NCBI GenBank assembly: GCA_964465665.1
Contig: CAYXKM010000059.1
Span: 1 to 26,576, forward strand
Reading direction: 5' to 3'
Origin: JAKEGN01 sp964465665
GTDB taxonomy: Bacteria; Pseudomonadota; Gammaproteobacteria; Steroidobacterales; Woeseiaceae
Length of the DNA: 26,576 bases
A program made the position numbers and the translations under genes. Positions 1 to 7,820 of this stretch are shown piece after piece. Below the pieces are notes generated by a model. That model was not told the DNA's origin, searched no databases, and was given only the letters and a program-made list of their open reading frames with translations. Each line of letters starts with the position of its first letter. Within the stretch, counting starts at the first letter, position 1.

Positions 1-67
1 AATGCCCCTTTCCTAAGGCTGGTCGTGATTGCGTGCCACCCGGATTGCGGGATTCGGGCGGGGGCGA

Positions 68-97
68 ATTATGTTCATGATACCCCCGAAGTCGCAA
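68..97 (-). promoter_or_regulatory. Possible sigma70 promoter for a gene leaving the window on the left
   Basis: Read on the minus strand, TTGCGA (92-97) is followed after 18 bases by CATAAT (68-73), matching the -35 and -10 consensus at 4 and 5 of 6 positions. Further downstream, at about 5-14, the minus strand reads AGGAAAGGGG, a strong Shine-Dalgarno-like run just before the window edge. Together they suggest a leftward gene starting within a few bases of the edge, separate from dtd. This is inference from motifs only, because the gene itself is not visible. Confidence 0.4.
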
Positions 98-152
98 CAA
101 AACCGAACCGGGGTCACAGCCCGTGCGACCACCGCAGTGAGCGCCAGGCTGG

Positions 153-590
153 TCAGCTCTCCAGCCAAAAGGTGACAGGACCATCGTTGACCAGGGCGAC
201 CTGCATGTCGGCACCGAAAAAGCCGCTTTGCACCCCGGGATACCGTTCACTGCAGATCTCGAGTAGCAGGTCAAAGTACCGTCGGCCCGATTCAGGTCCT
301 GCAGCCCCGGTAAAACTCGCCCTCGTACCCTTCCGCGTGTCCGCGGCCAGGGTGAACTGTGGAACGAGCAACAGGCCGGATCCGGTGTCGGTAAGACTGA
401 GGTTCATTCGGCCTGCCTGGTCGGTAAAGACCCGATAACCCAGCAACCGTTCGGCCAGCCGCCTTGCCGACGCCTCAGTGTCCTGCGGCTGCACGGCAAC
501 GAACACCAGCAAGCCTTTGCCGATGCTTGCCACGACCTTGCCGTCAACGCTGACGCTCGCCCCCGTTACCCGTTGCAGTAATCCGATCAT
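153..590 (-). CDS. dtd: D-aminoacyl-tRNA deacylase
   Basis: Hydrolyses D-amino acids (and glycine mischarged on tRNA-Ala) from tRNA in the cytoplasm, keeping D-residues out of translation. The 145-residue product has the exact E. coli length and opens MIGLLQRV. It keeps the family core: LGYRVFTD near residue 50, QFTLAADT near residue 79, and the C-terminal NDGPVTFWL, whose Gly-Pro pair forms the chiral-proofreading cis-proline element. The Ser of the usual SQFTL motif is Pro here. I chose the internal ATG at 590 because it gives the family N-terminus; the frame stays open to 638, but the extra residues match nothing I know. It stands alone on the minus strand and diverges from dctP. Confidence in the family is very high. 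Confidence 0.95.
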   Translation of the reverse strand: MIGLLQRVTGASVSVDGKVVASIGKGLLVFVAVQPQDTEASARRLAERLLGYRVFTDQAGRMNLSLTDTGSGLLLVPQFTLAADTRKGTRASFTGAAGPESGRRYFDLLLEICSERYPGVQSGFFGADMQVALVNDGPVTFWLES

Positions 591-699
591 GAGTCCCGTT
601 CGAAGAGCCGCGTACTCTTTTGTCGCCGCATCATGCAATAAGTCGGGCTCCGGTGCGCGGTGATCGGTGGCAGTCTGTAGTGGCCGGGAAGGGGATACC

Positions 700-816
700 G
701 GGGGTTGGAGTCAGCGCGGGTCCGGCTCTCGGTGGTCGGTCGGTCCAGGGACGGACCGTGCGCCTCCCCCGGTCCAGGGAAGGAAGAGCCCCGGTCCACC
801 GGGCCGGGGCTTTTTT
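700..816 (+). ncRNA. Candidate small RNA or attenuator leader with repeated CGGTCC elements
   Basis: The hexamer CGGTCC occurs at 741-746, 770-775 and 792-797, and its complement GGACCG once at 753-758. The first copy can pair with GGACCG as a tight hairpin. The second can pair with it from the other side. The third is part of the terminator stem. CGGTCCAGGGA is an exact 11-base direct repeat (741-751 and 770-780). Mutually exclusive pairings ending in a terminator are what an attenuator, riboswitch or stand-alone sRNA would show. I could not find a convincing plus-strand promoter upstream, so the 5' end is arbitrary. No known RNA family is recognised; function unknown. Confidence 0.35.
787..816 (+). 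terminator. Strong intrinsic terminator upstream of dctP
   Basis: An 11-bp stem pairs 787-797 with 801-811 (core AGCCCCGG with CCGGGGCT, one G-T pair) around a 3-base loop, followed directly by six T at 811-816. The opposite strand has no T-run, so it acts on plus-strand transcripts only. No plus-strand protein gene lies upstream in the window, which is why a small RNA or regulated leader is suspected. Confidence 0.8.
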
Positions 817-897
817 GCAGGAATAGCTAACTTGCTAGCCACTATGATGCCTAGACACTGCTAGGAATAACGCATCACCCCCACAACAATGAGACAA

Positions 898-906
898 TGC
901 TATAAA
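898..906 (+). promoter_or_regulatory. Extended -10 promoter candidate for dctP
   Basis: TGCTATAAA combines the extended -10 TG dinucleotide (898-899) with TATAAA (901-906), 5 of 6 matches to consensus. No good -35 lies 17 bases upstream, which is normal for extended -10 promoters. Transcription would begin near 913, downstream of the terminator at 787-816, giving a leader of about 120 bases before dctP. Confidence 0.45.
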
Positions 907-1032
907 TGGAAAAATAGATCCCAAAAGGCGGCTATTATGACGTCAAGATGGAAAAGTATCCGGCCTTTACGGCAGTAGGCAGCGGCGCGAAAGCCCTTTA
1001 CACTCGCGCTTCCTCGAGCGGAAGAGCGGCGC

Positions 1033-2142
1033 ATGAAGAGACGGGAGTTTGTGGGTGGGCTTGCCCTGACCGCGGGCTTGAGTGCCTGCAGCGGAGCGCA
1101 GGACCAGGATTGCGGCAACGGCGTCGGGACCGCATCACAGGAACAATTTCGCTGGAACATGGTTACCTCATGGCCGCCAGGCCTGCCGGGTCTCGGTACC
1201 GGGGCCGAAAAGTTCGCCGCCGATGTCGGCCGGGCGTCGGCAGGACGCCTGACGATCAAGGTATATGCCGGCGGCGAGCTGGTTCCTGCTCTCGAGGTTT
1301 TCGATACGGTGAGCCGCGGCGCCGCACACATGGGACACGACCCCGCCTATTACCACCGGGGCAAGGTGCCGGCCGCCCAGTATTTCACCGCCATCCCTTT
1401 CGGCCAGAATGCCAACGAGATCAATGCCTGGGTGTACTACGGCGGCGGCCTTGCTTTGTGGCAGGAGCTGTACGCCGAATTCAATCTCGTGCCATTTCCC
1501 ATTGGTCAGACCGGGGTACAGATGGCGGGCTGGTTCAACAAGGAGATCCGCTCTGTAGCCGACCTGGTTGGCCTGAAGATGCGCATTCCCGGCCTTGGCG
1601 GTGAGGTCATGCAGCGCGCGGGCGCGACACAGGTGACAGTTCCGGCCTCGGAAATCTTCACGTCATTGCAGACGGGAGCCATCGATGCCGCAGAGTGGGT
1701 AGGCCCGTACAACGATGTCTCGCTCGGTCTGCATCGTGTCGCGCGCTATTACTACTATCCCGGTTGGCATGAGCCGGGGCCCATGATCGAATGCATCATC
1801 AACAAGGACGCATGGAACTCATTGCCGGCCGACCTGCAGGAAATCGTCAAGGTTTGCTGCCGCGCCGCCAATCTCGACACGCAGGCCGAATACAACTACG
1901 GCAATGCGATGGCACTGGAGCAACTCGCCAGCGACCCGAAGGTCGAGATACGCCCGCTTCCCGATGATGTCCTGGCGTTGCTGAAGAAAATCAGCCGTGA
2001 GGTCTTAGAAGAATTGTCGGAGCGGGATCCGTGGTCGGCACGGATTCAAAAATCCTTCGACGAATTCCAGTCGCGGTCGATCGCCAACCAGCTGATCAGC
2101 GAACAGGCGTATCTCAATGCGCGATCCGCAGGCGCGAGCTGA
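1033..2142 (+). CDS. dctP: TRAP transporter periplasmic binding protein, 2-oxoacid/lactate type (Tat lipoprotein)
   Basis: Captures an organic acid in the periplasm for a sodium-driven TRAP permease. The 369-residue product starts MKRREFVGG, a twin-arginine signal, and has the lipobox L-S-A-C with Cys19, so it is probably exported folded and lipid-anchored. The body matches the TakP/FcbT-type branch of DctP proteins: PGLGTGAEKFA near residue 54, GGELVPALEVFD near 80, LKMRIPGLGGEVM near 180, and AEWVGPYND and YYYYPGWHEPG between about 220 and 250. TakP-type proteins bind pyruvate, 2-oxobutyrate or lactate; the exact ligand here is inferred. GGAAGAG at 1020-1026 supports the ATG. Its likely permease, dctQM, lies 0.9 kb away on the opposite strand. 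An alternative ligand class (chloroaromatic or mannitol) cannot be excluded. Confidence 0.93.
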   Translation: MKRREFVGGLALTAGLSACSGAQDQDCGNGVGTASQEQFRWNMVTSWPPGLPGLGTGAEKFAADVGRASAGRLTIKVYAGGELVPALEVFDTVSRGAAHMGHDPAYYHRGKVPAAQYFTAIPFGQNANEINAWVYYGGGLALWQELYAEFNLVPFPIGQTGVQMAGWFNKEIRSVADLVGLKMRIPGLGGEVMQRAGATQVTVPASEIFTSLQTGAIDAAEWVGPYNDVSLGLHRVARYYYYPGWHEPGPMIECIINKDAWNSLPADLQEIVKVCCRAANLDTQAEYNYGNAMALEQLASDPKVEIRPLPDDVLALLKKISREVLEELSERDPWSARIQKSFDEFQSRSIANQLISEQAYLNARSAGAS

Positions 2143-2199
2143 CGCGAAAACAGAGCATTTCCAGCTGGGGAACGCAGAGCAGCACGGATCTCCGTCGGG

Positions 2200-2228
2200 T
2201 TGACGGATTTTCCGGTAGTATCCATAGC
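2200..2228 (+). promoter_or_regulatory. Possible promoter for the Bax-inhibitor-1-like gene
   Basis: TTGACG (2200-2205, 5 of 6 to consensus) and a weak -10 CATAGC (2223-2228) are 17 bases apart. The predicted start near 2235 would leave a leader of about 20 bases containing GAGGAG at 2241-2246, ahead of the ATG at 2256. It would uncouple this gene from dctP. Confidence 0.4.
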
Positions 2229-2255
2229 AGAACATACCTTGAGGAGTGTCATTTC

Positions 2256-2945
2256 ATGAACGATAAGGTCAATTATCTCAACCCGGTAGCCAGCCTCGCC
2301 GTCGAGGATCGCTCGGCCTTTATCTGGAAATGCTACGCCCACGTGGTCGGCGCAATCGTCGCGTTCGCCGCTATCGAGGTGTACCTGTTCCAGTCCGGTA
2401 TCGCGGCCAGAATCGCCATGCCGATGTTGAACAACTGGTGGATGGTGCTGGGAGCTTTCATTCTCGCCGGCTGGGGCGCGTCTCACGTAGCGCACCGGGT
2501 TCAATCGACGCAAGCACAGTACGCGGCGTTTGCGGTGTTCATCGTGGTCGAGGCGCTGATTTTCGCGCCGATGCTTTTCATAGCCGCGGCGATGTCGCCG
2601 GACATCATTGACAGCGCCGTGGGCGTGACCATCATGGGCTCGGCCGGACTCATCGCCGTCGCAATGATCACGCGCAAGGATTTCTCATTCCTGCGCAGCC
2701 TGCTCGTGTGGGGCGGGATCCTCGCGCTCGTCGGGATCTTCGCCAGCCTCATTTTCGGTTTCCAGATGGGCACCTGGTTTTCTGTCGCCATGATCGGCTT
2801 TGCCGGTGCCGCAGTGCTGTACGACACGTCGAATATCATGCACAACTACCCGGCAGACAAATACGTTGCCGCTTCTATGGCCCTGTTCGCCTCGATCGCG
2901 CTGATGTTCTGGTACATCCTCCGGCTGTTCATGAATCGCGACTAG
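2256..2945 (+). CDS. Bax inhibitor-1/YccA family seven-helix membrane protein
   Basis: The 229-residue product is mostly hydrophobic, with about seven membrane segments from residue 25 to the C-terminus. It ends in the family's closing region, LYDTSNIMHNY near residue 190 followed by a final helix. Homologues include E. coli YccA, which modulates the FtsH protease, and B. subtilis YetJ, a pH-sensitive calcium leak. The Asp of the YD motif is present; a second acidic residue in the last helix, as in YetJ, is not obvious, so calcium leak should not be assumed. The ATG at 2256 is chosen for the strong GAGGAG site 9 bases upstream; the frame is open further 5' but without homology. It lies between dctP and the convergent dctM. 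The role here is unknown. Confidence 0.85.
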   Translation: MNDKVNYLNPVASLAVEDRSAFIWKCYAHVVGAIVAFAAIEVYLFQSGIAARIAMPMLNNWWMVLGAFILAGWGASHVAHRVQSTQAQYAAFAVFIVVEALIFAPMLFIAAAMSPDIIDSAVGVTIMGSAGLIAVAMITRKDFSFLRSLLVWGGILALVGIFASLIFGFQMGTWFSVAMIGFAGAAVLYDTSNIMHNYPADKYVAASMALFASIALMFWYILRLFMNRD

Positions 2946-2964
2946 AGAAAGCCGAAAGGCGGGT

Positions 2965-3011
2965 GAAAATACGGTGACAGTAACCCTGTTTGATCCGGGT
3001 CACTGTCACCG
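2965..3011 (-). terminator. Long palindrome, probable terminator of dctQM; REP-like
   Basis: CGGTGACAGT (2972-2981) pairs perfectly with ACTGTCACCG (3002-3011). After one A-C mismatch the stem continues with four more pairs (2983-2986 with 2997-3000) around a 10-base loop. Read on the minus strand the stem is followed by TATTTTC (2965-2971), a modest T-tract, so it can end the leftward dctM transcript. On the plus strand only GAAAAG follows. The regular shape with a conserved-looking GGTGACAG arm resembles REP elements scattered in many gammaproteobacteria; that part is a guess. Confidence 0.6.
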
Positions 3012-3017
3012 AAAAGC

Positions 3018-4391
3018 TCATTGGCCGTAGAGCTTGCCCGGAAGCCAGGTGGCGAGTTCGGGGAAGAAGGCGAGCAACAGCAAAGCAAGGATCTGCAGGC
3101 CGATGAACGGGATGACGCCCCGGTAAATCTGCATCGTGCTCACCGTCGCCGGCGCAACACCCCGCAAATAGAACAACGCAAAGCCGAAAGGCGGCGTCAG
3201 GAACGATGTCTGCAGGTTGATGGCTATCATGATTCCCAGCCACACCGGGTCCAGACCCATAGTCAGAAGCACCGGCCCGACGATTGGAACAACAACGAAA
3301 ACGATCTCGATGAAATCGAGAACGAAGCCCAGCAGAAACATCACGAGCATGACCAGCAGCATGGCCGTGATGACGCCACCGGGCAGCGATTCGAGCGCGG
3401 CCCTGACGCCGTCATCGCCGCCATAGCCGCGGAACACCAGCGAGAAAATCGACGCACCGATGAGGATCATGAACACCATGCTGCTGATCCGCAGCGTGCT
3501 TTGCATGATTTCCTGAAGCCGTACCAGGGAGATGCTTCGGCGCACCAGTGCAATCAGGATCGCACCGACAGCGCCGACACCGGCAGCCTCGGTTGGCGTC
3601 GCCAGACCGCTGAGAATCGAGCCGAGTACGGCAAAGATCAGGAACAGAGGCGCGAAAATCGCGTGCAATACCTTCCATAGAGTGGCCCTGGGTTGACTAC
3701 CGTCGTGATGTGCGGGCATGGCGGCAGGCCGGACGATCGCGATGACGATGAGATACACGATGTAGAGCACGACCAGCAGCAATCCCGGTATCAGCGCGCC
3801 CGCAAACAGGTCACCGACCGAGACGGTCTTCGGCGAGAAGTTGCCTTGCGCAAGCTGCGCCTGCTGGTAGGCCGATGAGATGACGTCGCCGAGCATGACC
3901 AGGATGATCGATGGCGGGATGATTTGCCCGAGGGTTCCCGATGCACAGATCGTGCCCGCGGAAATCTCCGGCGAGTAACCGCGTTTCAGCATGGTGGGCA
4001 ACGACAGCAGGCCCATCGTAACGACAGTTGCACCTACGATACCGGTGCTCGCGGCGAGCAGCATGCCGACGACCGTAACCGAAATTCCCAGTCCGCCGCG
4101 CAAAGTGCCGAACAGCGAGCTCAGTGTTTCCAGCAAGTCCTCGGCGATACGAGCGCGCTCGAGCGTGATACCCATGAACACGAACAAAGGTACAGCGATC
4201 AGGGTCTCGTTGACCATGATGCCGAACACCCTGCTTGGCAGCCCAGCGAGAAATGCGGGCTCGAAACCGCCGCCAAGTACGCCGGCGACGGCAAAAATCA
4301 GCGCTGTTCCACCGAGAGTGAAAGCCACGGGGAAACCCGCCAGCAGCAGGACGATGACAGCGACGAACAGCAGCAGTGCGATCCATTCCAT
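3018..4391 (-). CDS. dctM: TRAP transporter large permease subunit
   Basis: The 457-residue membrane protein is the large subunit that carries substrate and sodium across the inner membrane. It starts MEWIALLLF, followed by LLLLAGFPVAFTLGG, the standard DctM opening. About twelve membrane segments follow, with conserved stretches such as SGTLGQIIPPSIILVMLG (near residue 158) and LSGLATPTEAAGVGAVGA (near 265), and TSFLTPPFGFALFYLRG near 400. The ATG at 4391 lies two bases after the dctQ stop; a GTG at 4418 in frame would overlap dctQ and adds unrelated residues. It is transcribed after dctQ and ends just before the palindrome at 2965-3011. Its binding-protein partner is probably the opposite-strand dctP. 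Confidence 0.95.
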   Translation of the reverse strand: MEWIALLLFVAVIVLLLAGFPVAFTLGGTALIFAVAGVLGGGFEPAFLAGLPSRVFGIMVNETLIAVPLFVFMGITLERARIAEDLLETLSSLFGTLRGGLGISVTVVGMLLAASTGIVGATVVTMGLLSLPTMLKRGYSPEISAGTICASGTLGQIIPPSIILVMLGDVISSAYQQAQLAQGNFSPKTVSVGDLFAGALIPGLLLVVLYIVYLIVIAIVRPAAMPAHHDGSQPRATLWKVLHAIFAPLFLIFAVLGSILSGLATPTEAAGVGAVGAILIALVRRSISLVRLQEIMQSTLRISSMVFMILIGASIFSLVFRGYGGDDGVRAALESLPGGVITAMLLVMLVMFLLGFVLDFIEIVFVVVPIVGPVLLTMGLDPVWLGIMIAINLQTSFLTPPFGFALFYLRGVAPATVSTMQIYRGVIPFIGLQILALLLLAFFPELATWLPGKLYGQ

Positions 4392-4393
4392 AG

Positions 4394-4909
4394 TCAGCGA
4401 CCCCGAAGAACCTGCCACGATCGCAACAACAGCGACAATCCCTGCAGCGCAACGGTCGCGGGCATCAGCAGCAGTAGGGATTTCAGCAACGGGATTGCCG
4501 GGTACGGGATACCGCCGGAGTCCCGTGATATCTCACGCAGGTTCCAGGACGCGGCAACATAGTCGTATGCCTGATAAATAAAAAACACGCACAAAGGGAA
4601 AACGAATAACAGGACACCGAGCAGGTTGACCAGGGCGCGGCGCATCGGTGACATGTCCCGGTAGAAAATGTCCACCCGCACATGTTCTTCCTGCTGAAGT
4701 GTGTAGGCCGCGCCCAGCATGAAAACGACCGCGTGCATCCAGGTTAGCGATTCCTGGAGCCAGATGAAACTAGCGTCCAGCACATAGCGCAAAACGACGA
4801 CGACGAAAGTCACCAGCACCATAACCAGGGTAAGCCACGCGATGGTGCGACCGATGCAATCGCTGATCCGGTCGAGAGTATCGGACATTCCTGGCGCGCC
4901 GCTGTTCAA
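4394..4909 (-). CDS. dctQ: TRAP transporter small permease subunit
   Basis: The 171-residue product has four membrane segments (about residues 22-42, 58-80, 94-118 and 140-162) and the DctQ signatures LRYVLDASFIWLQE near residue 40 and EEHVRVDIFYRDMS near residue 74. The small subunit is required with DctM for TRAP transport. Two starts are possible: TTG at 4909, with GGAG nine bases upstream, and ATG at 4888 (MSDTLDRI), whose only purine run is adjacent to the codon. I kept the TTG because of its ribosome site. The gene begins only 28 bases after the trkH stop and ends two bases before dctM, so it may be co-transcribed with the trk genes. Confidence 0.92.
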   Translation of the reverse strand: MNSGAPGMSDTLDRISDCIGRTIAWLTLVMVLVTFVVVVLRYVLDASFIWLQESLTWMHAVVFMLGAAYTLQQEEHVRVDIFYRDMSPMRRALVNLLGVLLFVFPLCVFFIYQAYDYVAASWNLREISRDSGGIPYPAIPLLKSLLLLMPATVALQGLSLLLRSWQVLRGR

Positions 4910-4937
4910 CGAAACCCGCTCCGAAGCTGGCTTGGTG

Positions 4938-6389
4938 TCAATGACGCCAGAATACGGGAGTTACGAGCACCAGCAATGTGAAGATTTCGAGGCGCCCAAG
5001 CAGCATGCCGACAATTGAAATCCACTTGGCGGCGTCGTTGACGTCCATAAACCCCGCAGATACCTCGCCTATCCCGGCACCGAGATTGTTGAGGGTCGCG
5101 GCGACGGCAGCGAAGGCAGTCGCCTGGTCGAGCCCGGACGCCATCATTGACAGGAGCATCAGGCCGAAAACGACAACATAGACCGCGAAGAAGCCCCAGA
5201 CCGCATCGACGACCCGAAAGGGTACCGCTGCTCCGCCGAGCTTGACCGGAATCTCAGCGTTCGGATGCACCAGCCGCGCAATCTCCCGCATGCCTTGTTT
5301 GTATATGAGCAAAAAGCGCACGACCTTGATTCCGCCGGCTGTTGATCCGGCACAGCCGCCGATGAAGCTCGCGAAAACGAGCAAGACCGGTAGGGCGCCG
5401 GGCCATGCCGCATAGTTGACAGTTGTGAAACCGGTAGTCGTGGAAATCGACACCGCGTGAAACAGGCCGTTGACAAAATTATCCTCGGCGTTGTCATGTA
5501 CGCCAAGCCACGACAGCGAAACAATGACTGCTGCCGAGATGACCAGCAGTATGCCGATATAGGCGCGAAATTCCGGATCCAGCAGGTAATGCCTTATTTG
5601 CACAAATCTCCAGGCAAAGAAATGCAGGGAGAAATTCACTCCCGCAATGATCATGAAGAACACGGCTATAAGGTTGATTGAGCTGCTTTGAAAGTGCCCG
5701 AAGCTCAGGTCGTGCGTCGAGAATCCACCGATGGCTACAGTCGAGAAAGCGTGACCGATGGCATCGAACCAGTCCATTCCTGCGACTTTGTATCCCAGCG
5801 TACAGGTGATGGTGAAGGTCAGGTATACGTACCACAGCGCTTTTGCCGTCTCTGTGATTCGCGGTGTGAGCTTGGTGTCCTTGACCGGTCCCGGCATCTC
5901 GGCACGGTAAAGCTGCATGCCGCCGACGCCGAGCATCGGCAATACCGCAACGGCCAGCACGATGATGCCCATACCGCCAAGCCATTGCAGTTGCTGGCGA
6001 TACCAGAGGATCGATTTCGGCAAAGTGTCGAGGCCCGAGAGCACAGTTGCCCCGGTCGTTGTCAATCCGGACATCGACTCGAACAGCGCGTCTATAAAGG
6101 ACATTGCGGGCACGTCGGAAACGTAGAACGGCAACGCGCCGAAGGTACCGAGTACCGCCCAGAATGAGGCGACAACCACGAAGCCATCCCGCAACCGCAG
6201 GTCCCTTCGTGCACGACGCACCGGAAACCAGATTGCCAGTCCGGCGAGGAGCGTCAGCGAAAACGCTTCGATGAAAGGAAGCCAGGCCGCGTCCGAATAA
6301 ATGAAGCTGACGGCAATCGGCGGCAGCATCGTCAGGCTGAACATCATCAGCAGCAGCCCGAGAATTCTTTGCACGACGGTCCAGTTCAT
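4938..6389 (-). CDS. trkH: Trk potassium uptake channel subunit
   Basis: The 483-residue inner-membrane protein forms the potassium pore of the Trk system. The four selectivity-filter loops are visible in order: LTTTGATV (residues 109-116), VAIGGFST (near 218), STTTGFTT (near 314) and NNLGAGIG (near 433), each with its filter glycine. The length is normal and the C-terminus, LVTPVFWRH, is typical of gammaproteobacterial TrkH. The start ATG at 6389 follows the trkA stop by 22 bases, so trkA and trkH are an operon; TrkA is the cytoplasmic gating ring. dctQ follows 28 bases downstream. Confidence 0.97.
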   Translation of the reverse strand: MNWTVVQRILGLLLMMFSLTMLPPIAVSFIYSDAAWLPFIEAFSLTLLAGLAIWFPVRRARRDLRLRDGFVVVASFWAVLGTFGALPFYVSDVPAMSFIDALFESMSGLTTTGATVLSGLDTLPKSILWYRQQLQWLGGMGIIVLAVAVLPMLGVGGMQLYRAEMPGPVKDTKLTPRITETAKALWYVYLTFTITCTLGYKVAGMDWFDAIGHAFSTVAIGGFSTHDLSFGHFQSSSINLIAVFFMIIAGVNFSLHFFAWRFVQIRHYLLDPEFRAYIGILLVISAAVIVSLSWLGVHDNAEDNFVNGLFHAVSISTTTGFTTVNYAAWPGALPVLLVFASFIGGCAGSTAGGIKVVRFLLIYKQGMREIARLVHPNAEIPVKLGGAAVPFRVVDAVWGFFAVYVVVFGLMLLSMMASGLDQATAFAAVAATLNNLGAGIGEVSAGFMDVNDAAKWISIVGMLLGRLEIFTLLVLVTPVFWRH

Positions 6390-6411
6390 GGGTATTCTCG
6401 GGCAGCGGGCA

Positions 6412-7788
6412 CTAGATGAACGAAACGCCTACCTGAAACAGGTTCTCGAGGCGCTCGATCTGCCGCCTGTCGGTGAGAAACAGGATGACGTGGTCATCGG
6501 TCTCTATCACCGTGTCATGGTGCGCAATGATGACCTGCTCGCCGCGGACCAGCGCAATGATGGCCGCGCCTCTCGGCAGGTCGATCTCTTCGACTTTTCG
6601 TCCGACCACTCGCGAGTTCCCGGACGTGCCGTGCGCTACGGCTTCGATCGCCTCGGCCGTGCCACGCTTGAGCGAGTGCACTTTGACAACGTCGCCGCGC
6701 CTCACATGGGCAAGCAGTGATCCTATCGTGACCTGTTGCGGAGAAATGGCGATATCGATGGTCCCGGACTCCACCAGTTCAGCATACGAAGGTCGATTGA
6801 TCAGCGCCATGACTTTGTGTGCGCCCAGGCGCTTCGACAGCATCGCAGACAGGATGTTGGCTTCCTCTGCGTTCGTAAGAGCGCAGAACACGTCGACGTT
6901 GTCGATGTTTTCCTCGAGCAACAGCTCCTCGTCCGCAGCATCGCCGACAAGAACAATGGCTTTGTTCAGTTGTTCGGAAATAATGCGGGCCCGACTCGAG
7001 CTTCTCTCGATGATCTTGACGTTATTGGTCTGCTCCAGCGCAAGCGCCAGGCGCAAGCCGATGTTTCCGCCGCCGGCTATGACCACACGGCGAACCGGGT
7101 CTTCGAGCTTGCGCATCTCGCTCATGAAGACGCGAACGTCCTGCCGTGCGGCGACAAAGAAGATCTCGTCGCCCTCCTCGATCATCGTGTCGCCTGCCGG
7201 CTCGATGGATTTGCCATGGCGATAGATCGCTGCGATGCGGCCCTCTGCATTCGGAATATGTTCCCGCAAGGCAGAAATCTTCTGTCCGACCAGCAGGCCA
7301 TCGCGGTCTGCTCTCGCACCGACGAGCCGGACCCTGCCGTTCGCAAACTCGAGAACCTGCAGAGCACCGGGATACAGGATCAATTGTTCGACGTACTCGC
7401 AAACCAGTTGTTCGGGGCTGATCCGGACATCGACCGGAATTGCATCCTGCGTGAACAGCTTTTTGGCGTTCATGTAATCGGCTGAACGTATGCGCGCAAT
7501 CTTTGTAGGCGTGTGGTGCAGTGTGTAGGCAACCTGACAGGCGATCATGTTGGTTTCGTCACTGTCGGTAAGTGCGATGATGATGTCTGCATCGCTTGCA
7601 CCGGCCCGCTCGAGAACGTCCGGGTGTGCGCCATTGCCGACCACGGTGCGGATATCGAGCCTGTCCTGCAGGTCACGCAGGACCTCGGCGCTGATATCGA
7701 CCACGGTGACTTCGTTGGCTTCCTCGCGCGACAGGTGATAAGCAGCGGAGGAGCCGACCTGGCCGGCGCCGAGAATTAGAATTTTCAT
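6412..7788 (-). CDS. trkA: Trk potassium uptake regulatory subunit
   Basis: The 458-residue cytoplasmic protein gates TrkH in response to NAD(H) and nucleotides. It has the double RCK layout of TrkA: a first Rossmann fold with GAGQVG at residues 7-12 and the acidic VVD at the end of beta-2, a TrkA-C domain, then a second Rossmann fold with AGGGNIG near residue 236 and a second TrkA-C domain ending the protein. The length matches E. coli TrkA (458). It lies 32 bases after uvrD and 22 before trkH on the same strand. Confidence 0.97.
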   Translation of the reverse strand: MKILILGAGQVGSSAAYHLSREEANEVTVVDISAEVLRDLQDRLDIRTVVGNGAHPDVLERAGASDADIIIALTDSDETNMIACQVAYTLHHTPTKIARIRSADYMNAKKLFTQDAIPVDVRISPEQLVCEYVEQLILYPGALQVLEFANGRVRLVGARADRDGLLVGQKISALREHIPNAEGRIAAIYRHGKSIEPAGDTMIEEGDEIFFVAARQDVRVFMSEMRKLEDPVRRVVIAGGGNIGLRLALALEQTNNVKIIERSSSRARIISEQLNKAIVLVGDAADEELLLEENIDNVDVFCALTNAEEANILSAMLSKRLGAHKVMALINRPSYAELVESGTIDIAISPQQVTIGSLLAHVRRGDVVKVHSLKRGTAEAIEAVAHGTSGNSRVVGRKVEEIDLPRGAAIIALVRGEQVIIAHHDTVIETDDHVILFLTDRRQIERLENLFQVGVSFI

Positions 7789-7820
7789 TTTGCAGATTCG
7801 GCTCTGGGCACGCTGCTATT

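Larger units (their letters stand above)
591..1032. other. Gene-free 442-bp region between dtd and dctP
   Basis: No convincing protein gene lies here on either strand; the open frames are short, unrelated in composition and lack ribosome sites. The left part (about 640-816) is GC-rich and full of GGTCC/GGACC repeats ending in a plus-strand intrinsic terminator. The right part (817-1032) turns AT-rich near 895-940 and contains an extended -10 promoter facing dctP. The terminator stops rightward transcripts before dctP, so either an independent small RNA or a regulated leader occupies the left part. Confidence 0.7.

Noticed and set aside
771..792. Resemblance to the SRP RNA core (GGTCC...GGAAGGAAG..GCC)
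   Set aside because: The conserved SRP RNA loop needs GGTCCGGAAGGAAGCAGCC-like spacing and a long closing helix; here the match is partial and the flanks form a terminator instead.
587..799. 70-codon minus-strand frame upstream of dtd
   Set aside because: It is rich in Arg, Pro and Ser from GC-rich repeats, overlaps the terminator sequence and has no homology that I recognise.
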